From: Tritrichomonas musculus
Lineage: Eukaryota > Parabasalia > Tritrichomonadida > Tritrichomonadidae
Direction of reading: 5' to 3'
Assembly: GCA_039105265.1 (NCBI GenBank)
Contig: JAPFFF010000002.1
Location: forward strand, 1,240,001 to 1,304,000
Length of the DNA stretch: 64,000 nucleotides
Shown here one piece after another: positions 37,619-49,362 of the stretch (position 1 is the stretch's first letter; every line of letters begins with the position of its first letter). Under the pieces are notes generated by a model that made no database searches, was not told the origin of the DNA, and saw nothing but the letters and a program-made list of their open reading frames with translations. Position numbers and translations under genes: made by a program.

Positions 37619-40216
37619 ATGAGTGATACTACTACAAGATTTAAAGGAGATATACAGTTTAAGATAGGGGATGCTACTCGAAAAGGTAGCCAGTTATTAA
37701 CCTTGGGTGACTTAGATAACTATGTACAGACAGGTCATTTATTTAATGAGGTCGAAGGTTTACCAGAAGTTGATATTAAAAATAAAAATATACAGTATGT
37801 ATCATTTGAGTCTTCAACAACAACTTACAATATCCTTAAGTTTGTTAATTTGCCTGAAGACTTCATGAATAAGCTCAACGAAATAAAAACCCAGACTAAT
37901 ATATTTAAGATAGTATTGAGGAAGAATATAGTATATGATACAAGTGGTAATTTAGTCAAGGAGTTCTACATATATGTTAAGGATGGTCAAGTATATTCTC
38001 CTTTGATAACTAAAAGTAGTAATGGATGCAGTATAAATAATAGTACCATTATGGGATATATGAATATAGCTTTTGATAGTAAACTAGACTTCAACCCATA
38101 TACCTTGTGGCTGAATGGGGAGTTGAGCATAATGAATGAATATATAACTGATTCTTTACAGACAGAGAAGGCAATAAAGTGTTCTATAATAAAAGCTGAT
38201 AATGCATTAAGTTTACGTAAAAGTGATGTACTATACTTATATAAGCCTACATCAACTAGTCAGGTTGTGATAGATAACAAGAAGTATTGGTTACTTCAAT
38301 GGAACATAGATACTGGATATACTATACCTAATGACTTAGAGTTTAGGTTTAATGAGTATTGTTTTGGTAATAAGTGGTTTTTATCATGGGATGGTACAAA
38401 ATGGGTAGGTGATAACATACAAGGTCATATCAATGGTAGATTAGTTAATGGATTAAATAAGGAGAATGAGTATGGTGAAGATGGTACCTACATACAAGTC
38501 AAGAGGAGTGAGAGGAACATGAAACTGATTAATAAGCCTAATGACTACTCACCTGATAACCTACTACATTACATGATTCATGGAGGTAAGTGCAAAATAG
38601 ACTGTTTTGTAAAATTAAAGACAGGAGAGATAGAACCTTTTTCGAAATATGGTCTAGGATATCAAACAAGTCAAGGAGGTACAAAAGATGGATATGATAT
38701 AGAAGCAATAAGGTGCTATAAGATGAATAATGCGACTAATAAATTAGAAACTAGTGCTATTGATGAACTCTACCTAGATATAACCCTTGAAGGTTCTAAA
38801 AATGCAAATAGGTTCTCAGTTCGACCTACTGGAAAAGAAGGTAATGGAGGAGACAAGGTATGGTTGTTCTTACATGGTGTACTTGATTCATGTGAAAAGC
38901 TTGAATATACATATGCAGCTTCGACTACTAATGACTCAAGGGATATTAAGATATATTTAGCTGATGAATATGTTGACCCAATAGATGAGGTTCATTGGGA
39001 TTCAACTACTAACCCATTCGAGTATATCATTAAGCAGCAATTTTATGAAGTATCCCCAAATCCTAATGGGGCAACGACCTTATATACTGATTATAATATT
39101 ACCTCCTCTAAGATAATTACAGCTGATAATATTACTACTATGAGGAGTGATTTAAATTTAGTTACCAACAATGTAGATGTTATTAGCTATGATGTTAACG
39201 AAATGAACACTGTTATGGAAAGCTTAAAAGGTAGAGTATCAAGGACTGAACAAGTTACTCAACATCTGGAGGATGATGTAGATAATTTACGTATAGTCTC
39301 ATGGACAGCATTAGCTTTTGGAGTTGCAGGTACTGCTGGGTCAATAGGTTCTATTGGTATGCAGCTATTTCCAGATGGTATAAGCTTTCCTACCATAAAA
39401 GGTGGAGGATTCCTTAAAAGGTTATTCTCTCATAAGTCAACCAAAGGCATGAGTGATTTGGTTAGAAATAGCATTAACTTCATGTCAGGTACTACAGCAA
39501 GAAGCATAACCAAAGATATAACACCTATAATTACCTGGTGTGAGGAAGAGTATAAGCAACTTGATGAACTACCTTTTACTGATGAGAATGACAACCCTGA
39601 TACTGGAACCTTGACATTAAGTGGTGCTATGGATATCAGCAATATGTTTAGGGACTCACTCAAGCCTTGTTTCAAGTTGTTAGCTGAGAAGGTCAATGAG
39701 CTAGAGGCTGAGTTTGATAATTACCCTACTGTGGATGAAGCTAATGAAGGTCTAGATGTACTTATACGTAGGATAGAGACATTAGAGGGTGAAAATATCG
39801 CATTAAAAGATACTATAGCAGCAATGGAAGCTAGGTTAACTGCATTAGTGAATAAATTAACGCGAATTAAGTATACATTCAACGTACCAAATAGTACTAG
39901 CATTCGTTACCAATTCGAACAACCATTTGATGCATATGAGGCAACCCTCTATTTGACATATCATGAAAACAAAAATAATGTTACCAGTGATAAAGAAATT
40001 AAAATTAATATATCATTCAATGTTAAAAATTCACCTACGAGTGAATATCAATGTGAACCAACTAAGATCTGGTTAAACAATATTGAATTTCCATTAAGTA
40101 GTGGCAATTTAGTGGTCAATGCAACAGCTAATTTCATAGCGATTAATTCGACATTCTTTACATCAAATGGTATCTTACTTGAAGATAACACTAAGAATGA
40201 GATACATTCATTATAA
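37619..40216 (+). CDS. Fiber-like protein of element C, relative of B fiber 1 (865 aa)
   Basis: ATG at 37619 follows TTTAACTAAA and matches the start of the B protein (MSDTTTRFKGDIQFK versus DTTTRFIGDIQFK). The modules of B fiber 1 are present: N-terminal domain, EYxFGNKWFL domain, SSKIITADNITTMRSDLN with heptads, hydrophobic Gly/Ala segment (ALAFGVAGTAGSIGSIGMQL, near 580-600), and the C-terminal beta domain ending DNTKNEIHSL. It lacks the roughly 340-residue extra block of B. It is the last gene before the right terminal repeat. Probably a virion spike; the hydrophobic segment might be membrane-active. Confidence 0.6.
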   Translation: MSDTTTRFKGDIQFKIGDATRKGSQLLTLGDLDNYVQTGHLFNEVEGLPEVDIKNKNIQYVSFESSTTTYNILKFVNLPEDFMNKLNEIKTQTNIFKIVLRKNIVYDTSGNLVKEFYIYVKDGQVYSPLITKSSNGCSINNSTIMGYMNIAFDSKLDFNPYTLWLNGELSIMNEYITDSLQTEKAIKCSIIKADNALSLRKSDVLYLYKPTSTSQVVIDNKKYWLLQWNIDTGYTIPNDLEFRFNEYCFGNKWFLSWDGTKWVGDNIQGHINGRLVNGLNKENEYGEDGTYIQVKRSERNMKLINKPNDYSPDNLLHYMIHGGKCKIDCFVKLKTGEIEPFSKYGLGYQTSQGGTKDGYDIEAIRCYKMNNATNKLETSAIDELYLDITLEGSKNANRFSVRPTGKEGNGGDKVWLFLHGVLDSCEKLEYTYAASTTNDSRDIKIYLADEYVDPIDEVHWDSTTNPFEYIIKQQFYEVSPNPNGATTLYTDYNITSSKIITADNITTMRSDLNLVTNNVDVISYDVNEMNTVMESLKGRVSRTEQVTQHLEDDVDNLRIVSWTALAFGVAGTAGSIGSIGMQLFPDGISFPTIKGGGFLKRLFSHKSTKGMSDLVRNSINFMSGTTARSITKDITPIITWCEEEYKQLDELPFTDENDNPDTGTLTLSGAMDISNMFRDSLKPCFKLLAEKVNELEAEFDNYPTVDEANEGLDVLIRRIETLEGENIALKDTIAAMEARLTALVNKLTRIKYTFNVPNSTSIRYQFEQPFDAYEATLYLTYHENKNNVTSDKEIKINISFNVKNSPTSEYQCEPTKIWLNNIEFPLSSGNLVVNATANFIAINSTFFTSNGILLEDNTKNEIHSL

Positions 40217-40221
40217 GGAGG

Positions 40222-40509
40222 TAGGTACGAGATTCTCGGGGCAGGTACCTGTGCCGTTTCATAGATGGGCGGTTGTGGGGTGAGGTACCTGTGCCGTTTC
40301 ATTGATGGTAGGCGTTGAGGTGGGTGGGTGGGAATTAGGGGTGGGGCCCCTGTGCCGTTTCATTGATGGGGAGCAATAGTGAGAACAAGAATATTTTTTT
40401 CTTTTCTTTTCTTTTTTCTTTTTTCTTTTCTTTTTCTTTTCTTTTATGACGAGTTCGTGTTGACGCGTGGGGTGCTAGCCCCAGCGGAAACCGACTCGTA
40501 TATACTACT
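40222..40509. repeat. Right terminal inverted repeat of element C
   Basis: Inverted copy of 14749-15030, with the three iterons (CCTGTGCCGTTTCAT-type on this strand), a CTTTT-rich pyrimidine tract near 40395-40445 slightly longer than at the left end, and the terminal hairpin. It ends ...TATATACTACT at 40509 next to ATTTG of element B. Confidence 0.9.
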
Positions 40510-43500
40510 ATTTGCACACTTCTTTTCCAATGCAGCAATTCTATTTGCTAATGATTCAATTATGGCATCCTTCTGTTGTAGCATCTCATTCACTTCACTC
40601 TTCTTGTAATATTCATCTATATTAACATTATTAAATGCTTCCATATTTTTTGCTAATATCATGATTGGAAATTTCATGGAATCTCTCATCCTATTACAAA
40701 TATCAATTGTTGCAGATAAAGATAATACTGCCTTATCAGGATTAAACCAATTGTCTTTAAATTTTGTTGGGTCATCTAATCTTTTATAATCCTTTTCGCA
40801 CCATTTAATTAATGAACCTAATATTTGTTTATCTGTAACTTTAACTACTTGTTGAGCTGCTAATGTTTGAACATCAGGTGCATGAACAATTACTGAAACC
40901 CATGGTGGTAATTCAGCTCCAGGGAATTCTCTATCTATTGTTTGTACTAATTCATTTAATTGATTAAATATTTGATCACACATTTCTTCATTTCCATCCC
41001 ACATATCTAAATCCATAACTAAATCTCTATACTGATTCCAATAACTATTTAATAAATCTGGTTCAGCACCAATACTACCAACAACTTGATTAATTTGTCC
41101 AGCGTCTACATTTTGAATATTTGAAGTATCAGCATCTGGGTAAGTGTTTTGTAATTGTTCATAAGATAAATTAGATACATCATTCCCGTTATAAATAGTA
41201 TGGACACTGAATTCAATTCCAACTGTAGATACAGCCAAACCAATTGCACCTAATACAGCCATTGGAGTAGAGAATGCAAGTTTTATAGCACCGGCAACTT
41301 GAATAGCATTTACAGCTTGTTCTAAATATTGTGTTTTCATTATTTGTATAGCCATTTGTGTATTTAGTGTATTTACTTCCTTTCTTATTTTTGATACATC
41401 ATAATTCATTACATCATAATTATTTGAAACAACATTTAAATCACTTCTCATTGTTGTAATGTTATCAGCTGTAATTATTTTTGAAGATGTGATGTTAAAA
41501 TCAGTATATAATGTTGAAGCTGCATCTGGCCTTGGCTTGATTTCATAAAATTGGTTTCTAATGATATATTGAAATGGATTTGTTTCAGGGTTCCAACTTA
41601 TTTCTTCTATGGGGTCAACTAAATCTTTTCTTAAATATAATTCTATATCTCTTGATTTAATATTAGAGTCTTCCCATTTATAAGCAAGCTGTTCTATACA
41701 ATCCACTACTGGCTTTAAGTCAATGTAGGCCCTATCATTTTTAGTCGTCCTTCTAACTCCAGTGCTTTCAAAAGTAAATGTGTTTGATATACTTGAACCC
41801 TTCAATGTTATTGTTAATGCTATTTTTTTAAGATTTAAGTAATTAAATTTCCCACTTGATAAATTACCAAATGTGAAATAAGTATTTAACATATCATATC
41901 CTTCACAACTTGCTCCATTTAACTTTTTGTCAAATAGCCATTCAACATCATATAAAGCGCCGTCATCAGATTCTTCTTTATGCGTATACCAAATTGTTGT
42001 ATCAATAGTGCTATTTTCAATTAAGCCATATAATAAACCATTACTACTTTCAGGGATTACAGAGTGATGTGTTTTTGTGTCTTTAATCAAAATAAAGCAA
42101 CCAATAGCACCATCAGAGTTTTGTTTTGAATTAACCTTTCGTAATTTAGATGATACCTTACCTCTAAGCAATCCTTGACAATTATTATCTGTCCATTCTG
42201 ATCCATTCCATATTAATGTCCACTCATTACCAAAACAGAATTCTTTGAAACCAAATTCTAAACCATTAGGGATAACATAATCAGTTGGTATTTTATAGAT
42301 GATTTTGTAGAATTCCTTTTCTACTTTATTTGTATCTGGTGCATCTATTTCTAAGGTTTCTTCAGTAATAATATCAGGTAGATAAAGGTATAGGTTATCA
42401 TTTTTGTGTAATCTTAATGCATTCTCTGCTTCAATAATATCACATCTTATTGTTGGTTCAACAGCTACCAATGAATCTTGTGATAATAGATATTGGATAC
42501 TTATTTCTCCTTTGTGATAGAGTTTATAAGGATTAACCGTTGATATCTTATCAAATGCAATATAAAAACTATTCTTCATTGGTGATTCATCATTTCCAAT
42601 ACTCATTACAGAATAAAAATCTGTATCTACGTTTCTTGAAATTACAGGATTATATGGCTGCCCATCTTTTACATATATGAAGAACTCTTTCATTAAATTA
42701 CCATCAACATCATACAAGATATTTGTTCTCAATATTATTCTAAACATTTTTGTTGTATCAGTTATTCTTGTGATTGCACTCTTTAATTCATCAGGTATTT
42801 TAATTAGTAGGGCACTATAGTCTTTATCATTTAATATCATTGAATCCATAACTAAATCTTTGCTCTTAACATTATAAACAGGATATCCAGGTTCATGAGA
42901 GAAATCAGTAGTAACAATACCTCCACTTGGTACAGAATCACAAAGAATTTTACCATTGACTTCTAGATCTCCTTTAATAATATATTTACCAAGTACTGGT
43001 TTAGTTTCATCTAATGTTGGAATACCATCACAGATATCAACACCATAACATTCCAATACTTTTTCAAATGAAAGTGCGTTATTGACAAAATCTGGTAAAG
43101 CAATTGATGTTCCAGTAGATTTATCGTTTGAAAACAGTGCTAATGGTGAAGCTGGATTATTTTCATTCTCTAGAATTGGCTTCCATATCCATTGTTTTCT
43201 TTCTTCATTCCACTCTATTTTTCCAAAGAGATGTAATAATGAATTTCTTATTTCAACGATATCTATCATTTCACGGCTATGTATTGTACGCCATCCATCA
43301 ACTCCATCAAAATGTTGCGTCATTATCACCCATTCTTCATGTTCAACATCCCATATGAAATTGTCTGGTGGGTTTAAAATGGAATCTGTTCTCCAATTAT
43401 CTAGAAAATCTTGACCATGTTCTTGCCATTGTGTATCCATGATATTCCATGCAAACAATGGACCAAAGGCTTCTTGATTATTTCTAATCCTATTTGGTAT

Positions 43501-44966
43501 ATAGATCGATTCATTCTCTGTATAGTGATCATAATATGAATACCATTGCCACTCTTGATATCTGTCGCTCCATCGTAAATAACCATTTTCATCATTCTCA
43601 TATATCTTCAGAAGATTATACGCAATGTATTCACTATCCATTTCATATCTCCATGCTGGTGAAATATTATCATGAACATTATCAATCATCACCCATTCTC
43701 CATGCACTAAATCCCAAATATAATTTATTGGAACACTAGCTTGTCTGTTTTCTCTCCATCCTTCAGGTCTATCAAACTCATCTATTATTTCTTCCCATTC
43801 TTTCCATAACACATTCCATACGTAATTATCATCATGATGTTTTCCACGGTCCGAACTTCTATCTTGTACATCAACTTTTTGTTTCTCTTTATCTTGTTCA
43901 AGGACCTGTTTTGCTATTTCTGGTATTGCATCTCGATATAAAATCGTTTGAGTAAATACATCTTGAGTAGACTCAACTGCTCTGTCTATGAAGAGACGAT
44001 TTTGATTGTTTTGTAAATCTCGGATATGATTTTCTAAGTGATCTCTCATTTGTAGTATGCGATTTATATCTTCTCCTCCAGCGCCTTGATTACATTTACA
44101 GGATTTTATTTTGAGGACATAATCATGTAAATCATTATGAGCTTGCGTTAAATTGTTTAAGCTTGAGTACACATTATTTAAGTATTCTCCAAGTGTGATA
44201 GTTTCATATATACCGTCATCTTCAACAATAGTTATTCGTAAACTATCAGCATCTTTTCTGGTTTTAATATAGTTGACTCCTTTCTTTATCATTACTTCAA
44301 CCAAGTATTGTGCTAGGAAAGCACCCATAAATAGTTTAATATTTGCATAATTATCCAGTTTGTTTTGTTAAATGTATCATATAATATTCTTGTGGTATTT
44401 TGATTATTCTTTTCATTCTTAATGATATTCTTCAATATACTAGCTAGATTATGAAACGGAAGGTGTTGGAATTCATCTGTTGGAGTTTGAACATACTTTA
44501 TAACATCACATTGCCCTTTATCTTCATCTAATACTACTTGCTCATAACCATCTGCTGCACACATCAATTCATTATACATTTCATGAATGGCCTCACAAGT
44601 TTTTGATTCCCCTTCGATAATGTCATTAAATGTATTAACACAAAATTCTTCTTTGATCAGCTCTCTGTTGGATTCCTCTAATATACTTTTCTTCATTGGG
44701 GCTCGATATTCAAGTATTTGTGTAGATTTTTCAGTTATTGGAATGTCACCGAATCCTTCAAGACTGCCTCCATTTTCTATGTAACCGTTAACTACTCGGG
44801 CGTCTACTTCACTCTTATTATACAGACAATTGAACTTTGGATATACATTAGGCTTATCTTCTTGAATAATATTTATTTTTTCATCTTCTCCTACACCTAT
44901 TTCGAAACCATTTGCTTTAAGTTTTGTTGCCACCTTGCTCTTTGCTGAATATAGTGTCAATGACAT
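40510..44966 (-). pseudogene. Fiber-like protein 2 of element B; looks broken, with element C inserted at its 3' end
   Basis: Counterpart of the 1844-aa protein of C. The 5' part (MSLTLYSAKSKVATKLKANG, SCLYNKSEVDARVVNGYIEN-like) matches its N-terminus. Farther on come three Trp-rich units (YVWNVLWKEWEE, YIWDLVHGEWVMI, NFIWDVEHEEWVIM), a PSGGIVTTDF junction, the EFCFGNEWTLIWNGSEW domain, the SSKIITADNITTMRSDLNVV module and a C-terminal coiled coil. About one break is seen besides the insertion of C at its extreme 3' end. It is divergent from the penton-like gene, 19 bp apart. A spike role is inferred as for C. Confidence 0.6.
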
Positions 44967-44985
44967 TTTTCTTTGAAAATAAATT

Positions 44986-45720
44986 ATGTTGTATTCGGTT
45001 CAGAGCCAACCAGGTAATTACAATACTGTAAGACTTAATATTGATATACCATGGAAATGCCCATACGTGAAGTATTATGTTTCATCTATTAACACCAAGG
45101 CAAACATATTAATGACAACGGATGATGATTATTTAATATTTGAGTCATCACTCGGAGAAGTAAAAATAGAATTTGATGAAATGTATGCTTACTCCTTTAA
45201 CTACTTAGTCAAATGCCTAAATGCAAATCAGACTGTAATCGAGTTCAAGAATATCAATAATAGAACCATTTCACTAAAACCAGTCCAAAATGTAACTTTC
45301 AAGGAAGGTAGTCATAGAGCGAAATTGATTACTAGTTTGTTCAATACTAAACCAGGGCATATATTTCCAAATGGAGTTGAGTGCGAGGTACCTGATCTAC
45401 CTATACTTGATTTTGCCAATAAGTTGTATTTAGTTTCATTACAGGGGGTAGCAACTCATTCATCAATTGGAGACCAAGAATATACCCCAAGCATCCTTGC
45501 AAACATTGACATAATGATAATGGATCAAGAGGCAATGATAGTTAACTATGACATGACTAAGCCAATAAAAATAAAAGTTAATACGGATTCATTAAAATAT
45601 TTGGAAATGAGATTAGTTGATTTCATGTTTCAACCAGTAATATTAAAATCTCCTCTCTTCATTACCTTAAAAATAAAACCAAGCCAAGAGGCTGATATAT
45701 ATGACATCCTTACTAAATGA
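44986..45720 (+). CDS. Candidate minor capsid/penton-like protein, element B (244 aa)
   Basis: Relative of C 31312-32049 over its full length (NIDIPWKCPYVKYYVSSINT; KLYLVSLQGVATHSSIGDQE; SLKYLEMRLVDFMFQPVILK). All-beta pattern, no enzyme motif. Divergent from fiber 2 with only 19 bp between starts, and its 3' end overlaps the convergent GIY-YIG-like gene by 8 bp. Vertex or penton protein by inference. Confidence 0.55.
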   Translation: MLYSVQSQPGNYNTVRLNIDIPWKCPYVKYYVSSINTKANILMTTDDDYLIFESSLGEVKIEFDEMYAYSFNYLVKCLNANQTVIEFKNINNRTISLKPVQNVTFKEGSHRAKLITSLFNTKPGHIFPNGVECEVPDLPILDFANKLYLVSLQGVATHSSIGDQEYTPSILANIDIMIMDQEAMIVNYDMTKPIKIKVNTDSLKYLEMRLVDFMFQPVILKSPLFITLKIKPSQEADIYDILTK

Positions 45721-46036
45721 TAGCTCTGGGACAATGATATTGGATATAAGTCCGAATAATATATATCATTTCATTCACATTCCTAACAAAGTACTCATTA
45801 CCTATAAATGCTGTTCCATCTCTTGTTGTTGCTCTCTTATAATTTTCTTCAAATATTGTTATTAATTCTTTTTCCACTTTTACTGAATCACTTACTGCTT
45901 CAATTAAATATACTTCGCTGTCTTTTGGATATTGTCCCATTCTTGTTGCAATCTTATTTGTTCTACCAATTTTGTATACAGGTTGATTAGAATAAGAAAA
46001 TTCCCTTTCACGAATCAAATATATGTATTCTACCAT
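45713..46036 (-). CDS. GIY-YIG-like (T5orf172/MUG113-type) protein, element B (107 aa)
   Basis: Starts MVEYIYLIREREFSYSNQPVYKIGRTNKIATRMGQYP, the form YIYLI...VYKIGRT..N...R that marks the T5orf172 branch of GIY-YIG-like domains common in large DNA viruses. A conserved Glu (VEKELITIFEENY) follows at about residue 57, in the usual place of the catalytic acid of the fold. Probably a small selfish or repair-type nuclease. No equivalent is seen in C, so it was gained by B or lost by C. It lies between the penton-like gene and polB. Confidence 0.65.
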   Translation of the reverse strand: MVEYIYLIREREFSYSNQPVYKIGRTNKIATRMGQYPKDSEVYLIEAVSDSVKVEKELITIFEENYKRATTRDGTAFIGNEYFVRNVNEMIYIIRTYIQYHCPRAII

Positions 46037-46092
46037 TTTAGGGTTAATAAATATTTAGCGTGATATTTTTTTTATTTCTTATTTACACTTAA

Positions 46093-49000
46093 ATGACATA
46101 CCTCTTTGATATATCAGTTGACCTCTATTCGACTGCAAGAACGGAAGCAAGAAAAGAGTATAAGCAAAGGGTGAAAGACGTAAGAGACAAACGAAAGTTC
46201 AAGAAATATTTGAAAGAATTCATGACCAAGGCTAAGAAAGAAATATCATTTGACATAGATATAGGTGATGATGAAGATAAGAGACTTGCTTTCACTGAAA
46301 CATTAAGACAATTACACAAAGAGAATAAGAAGAATATAGTAGTAAAAAGCGAATCATTAGGTGGTGAGGAATACAAATGGTTTACACTTTCCAAGGCACG
46401 AAGATTAGATTCAACAATAGGACATATATCAGGGACAATAGACTTGAATGATGACTGTTCAGACAATAATCCTTGGGTTGGCAATGTATTCATCCCTGCA
46501 AAATACCAGTTGCTCTAAAATTAAAAATAGAAAGAGAGGCAAGCAAACATCATTCACTATTAATAAAGAAGATAATAAAGGTAAGTTGTATGAAGAAGAA
46601 GTTGAAGTCGACGAAGATTATCGCGATAATCCAGAAGGTGGATTCTTCCCTTATATTAATCTTTCTGATTTAGACTTATCACAGTACCAAATATTCAAGA
46701 CAGTTGATAAGAAGAACTATAAAGACAATTGTTTGGTATATGCTTGCATTCAGTCTGGAGTATTCACTGATGAGGAAATTAATTATTTACGCTTTATGGT
46801 CAAGACTAGGTTAATCCCCAATAACTTGATATACGATATAGCCAAGCAGTTTAAATGCCATTTTGTTGTAAGAAGGATTGATGAGAAATATGATGAAAGA
46901 AGCCAACTACAAATAAAAATAGATACAAGAAAGAGACCATGGGCCAAAGAGTTTGACCGAATTGTTGACTTATTACTGTACAAGAACCATTACATGATAT
47001 ATAAACCCCTAAATGGTGTTAAACCTATGGCAATATTTCGCAAGCTATTTAAAGAAGGAAAGTTCAGAGAAATAAAGTCCTGTGAAATGAATATCTTAGC
47101 AACGAATGAATACAACTCTCACTTAGCGGATTATACAGACCTTGAATATGATCCTGAATTGTGCTGTAAACTAATAGATTCATCAGAGACGAAAAAGGAG
47201 AGAGAGTGGAGTAGGATTTATTATTCTGATTTTGAAACTAATACCACTGTATCACCCCATACGCCTTATCTAAATATTACTGTGTACAGGACCAAAGAGT
47301 TAATTCATAAAATGATATTTGATGGGGAGAATATTGCCGACAGATTACTAAAGTCATTGGAGAACAATTCTCTCATTTACTTCCATAACCTTAAATATGA
47401 TGCTTGTTTCTTTATAAATACTCCTGGATGGGATGTACAAATAACAGAGAGAAGTGGAACGATTCTGCAAATAGTCATGACAAAATATAAACCTAACAAG
47501 AGATTAACTTTCCGCAATAGCTACTCTATCATCCCTGCTGCATTAGCTTCATTTGGTAAGATGTTTCAGTTACCAGTTCATAAAGAGGTAATGGCCTATA
47601 AGATATATACTGAAAGGAACATAAATAGGAAAACTGTCTCTGCGCTTGAATTTCAACTACAGTATTACTTAGAGAACCAAGACAAGAAACCATTGACACA
47701 GATAAAACAAGACTGGAAGCAATTAATAGATAATGCAAAAGCTTGTGGTGCATATGTTGGAGGAGCTATTGATATTATGAAGTATGCTATCTATTATTGC
47801 AAACTGGATTGCATAGTATTGATGAAGGGAGTAGAGAAATTTAATAGAGATCTGGTAGAAGTATTTAAGCAGACGAAGACAAAGATGCTTGATGTCCATA
47901 ACTTTATATCCATTAGCTCTATTGGCTACTATTATGCATATAAATTTGGTTGCTTTGATGGGTGTTATCAACTTAGTGGTAAACCACAAAACTTCATTCA
48001 GAGATGCGTTAGTGGAGGTAGAACAATGACAGCTAATAATGAAAAGCAATATATAGAGGAAAGGATACAAGATTTTGATGCAGTCAGTTTATATCCTAGT
48101 GCAATGAGTATTATGTCTGGTGTACCTAAAGGAGTGCCAGAAGTAATTCGCCTGGAGGCCTCAGGTACTAATCGTGCGGGTCCATCGGATATGTTTACGA
48201 AAGAATTATTAGATTTTGATCAGTTCTTCATTGAAATCAATATCAAGAAGATCAAGTGCAAGGCTGACAAACCATATAAATTTGGTCAAATATTTAGTAG
48301 GAACGATCAAGGGTCAAAAATATTTAACAACAACCCCATCAACAATTATTACATAGACAAGAGAGCTTTTATGGACTTGATGGAGTTTTATGATTTCGAT
48401 TATGAGTTTATTAGAGGATATTACTTTGACAAAGGATTCAACAACAAGATTAATGTATTTATAGAGAAATTGTTCAATCTAAGAAGGAGATACCAAGATG
48501 CTAACAATCCATTGCAACAAACCATTAAACTACTTCTTAATTCTATTTACGGAAAATCTATCCTAAAGGCAACAACAACTGAAACTAAATGCATACCAAA
48601 AGATAAAGCCATTAAATATATATGGAAGAACTATAATTACATAACAGAGGTGATAGAGAACAAGTCAATTGATAATGTATATGTTAAGAAGGTTAAACCA
48701 ATAAACAGTCATTTTAATTTACCTCATTTTGGTGCTAGTGTCTTGTCATGGAGCAAACATCTTATGAATAGGGTAATGAGTACTGCTGAGCAAAATGGAA
48801 TAGACATCTACTATACTGATACAGATAGCGTACACGTTAGAGAAATAGATGTACCAAGGATAGCTGAGGTGTTCAAGAAAAAATATGGGAAGGAGTTGAT
48901 TGGTAAGAAGATGACACAGTTTCATTGTGACTTTGATTCGTTTAATGGTGCTGTCGGTAGTGTTCATTCCAGGAAATTAATAGCATTAGGAAAGAAAAGT

Positions 49001-49246
49001 TACTTAGATATCCTAGTTGATGAAAAAGGTAATGAAGGCTATCACATTAGATTAAAAGGAATACCAAAACAAGTTATCCTGAACAAAGTAAAAAGAATGG
49101 GTATAACAATTGAGCAACTATATGAGAAACTTTATGATGGAGAGGAAATTACATTTAACCTCCTTGATGGTGCTAATTGCTTCAGAAAGAGTAGTTCTTA
49201 TCAACAAGTAAATCTTCCTGTATTTGAACGAAGAATCAAATTCTAA
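46093..49246 (+). pseudogene. Protein-primed DNA polymerase B, element B; looks broken about once
   Basis: Same motif order as in C: YYSDFETNTTVSPH (Exo I), FHNLKYDACFF (Exo II), DFDAVSLYPSAM (motif A), KLLLNSIYGKS (motif B), TDTDSVH (motif C) and KKSYLD. The N-terminal Cys motif DNCLVYACIQSGVF is also conserved. Length of about 1050 codons. It is in the opposite orientation to the structural genes of B, whereas in C the two are co-oriented, so the replication block has been inverted in one lineage. About one break is seen. Confidence 0.85.
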
Positions 49247-49328
49247 AAAACTTCATCTTATTTTTGGTTTTCATGATCAAAAGGTGAAGAGGTGAATTGT
49301 CACCTATTTTTTGTCACCTTTATTTTTT
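49246..49328. repeat. Left copy of AGGTGACA-type inverted repeat around the 350-aa gene
   Basis: Sequence with CTTCATCTTATTTTTGG, GATCAAAAGGTGAAGAGGTG, AATTGTCACCT and TTTTGTCACCTTTA is the inverse of blocks at 50415-50486 and 50509-50571. It lies between polB and the 350-aa gene, just upstream of its start. Confidence 0.75.
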
Positions 49329-49362
49329 TAGTTAATTTTTATCTTCCACTTACATAAACCTA

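Larger units (their letters stand above)
14749..40509. mobile_element. Polinton element C, nested in element B
   Basis: Bounded by inverted repeats 14749-15030 and 40222-40509 that are nearly identical, start AGTAGTATATACGAGTCGG and are flanked by ATTTG on each side (14744-14748 and 40510-40514). Length 25.76 kb. It holds the full Polinton core set: integrase, packaging ATPase, Ulp1/adenain-like protease, protein-primed polB and major capsid protein, plus fibers and about a dozen small genes. PolB looks broken about once; the other core genes look whole. Low terminal divergence makes it the youngest element of the window. Confidence 0.92.

Noticed and set aside
14749-40509. LTR retroelement (because of the integrase and long terminal repeats)
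   Set aside because: Terminal repeats are inverted, there is no reverse transcriptase, and polB, ATPase, protease and capsid genes define a Polinton.
40379-40609. Phe/Leu-rich ORF at the right end of C
   Set aside because: Translation of the pyrimidine tract in the terminal repeat; low complexity and not conserved as protein.
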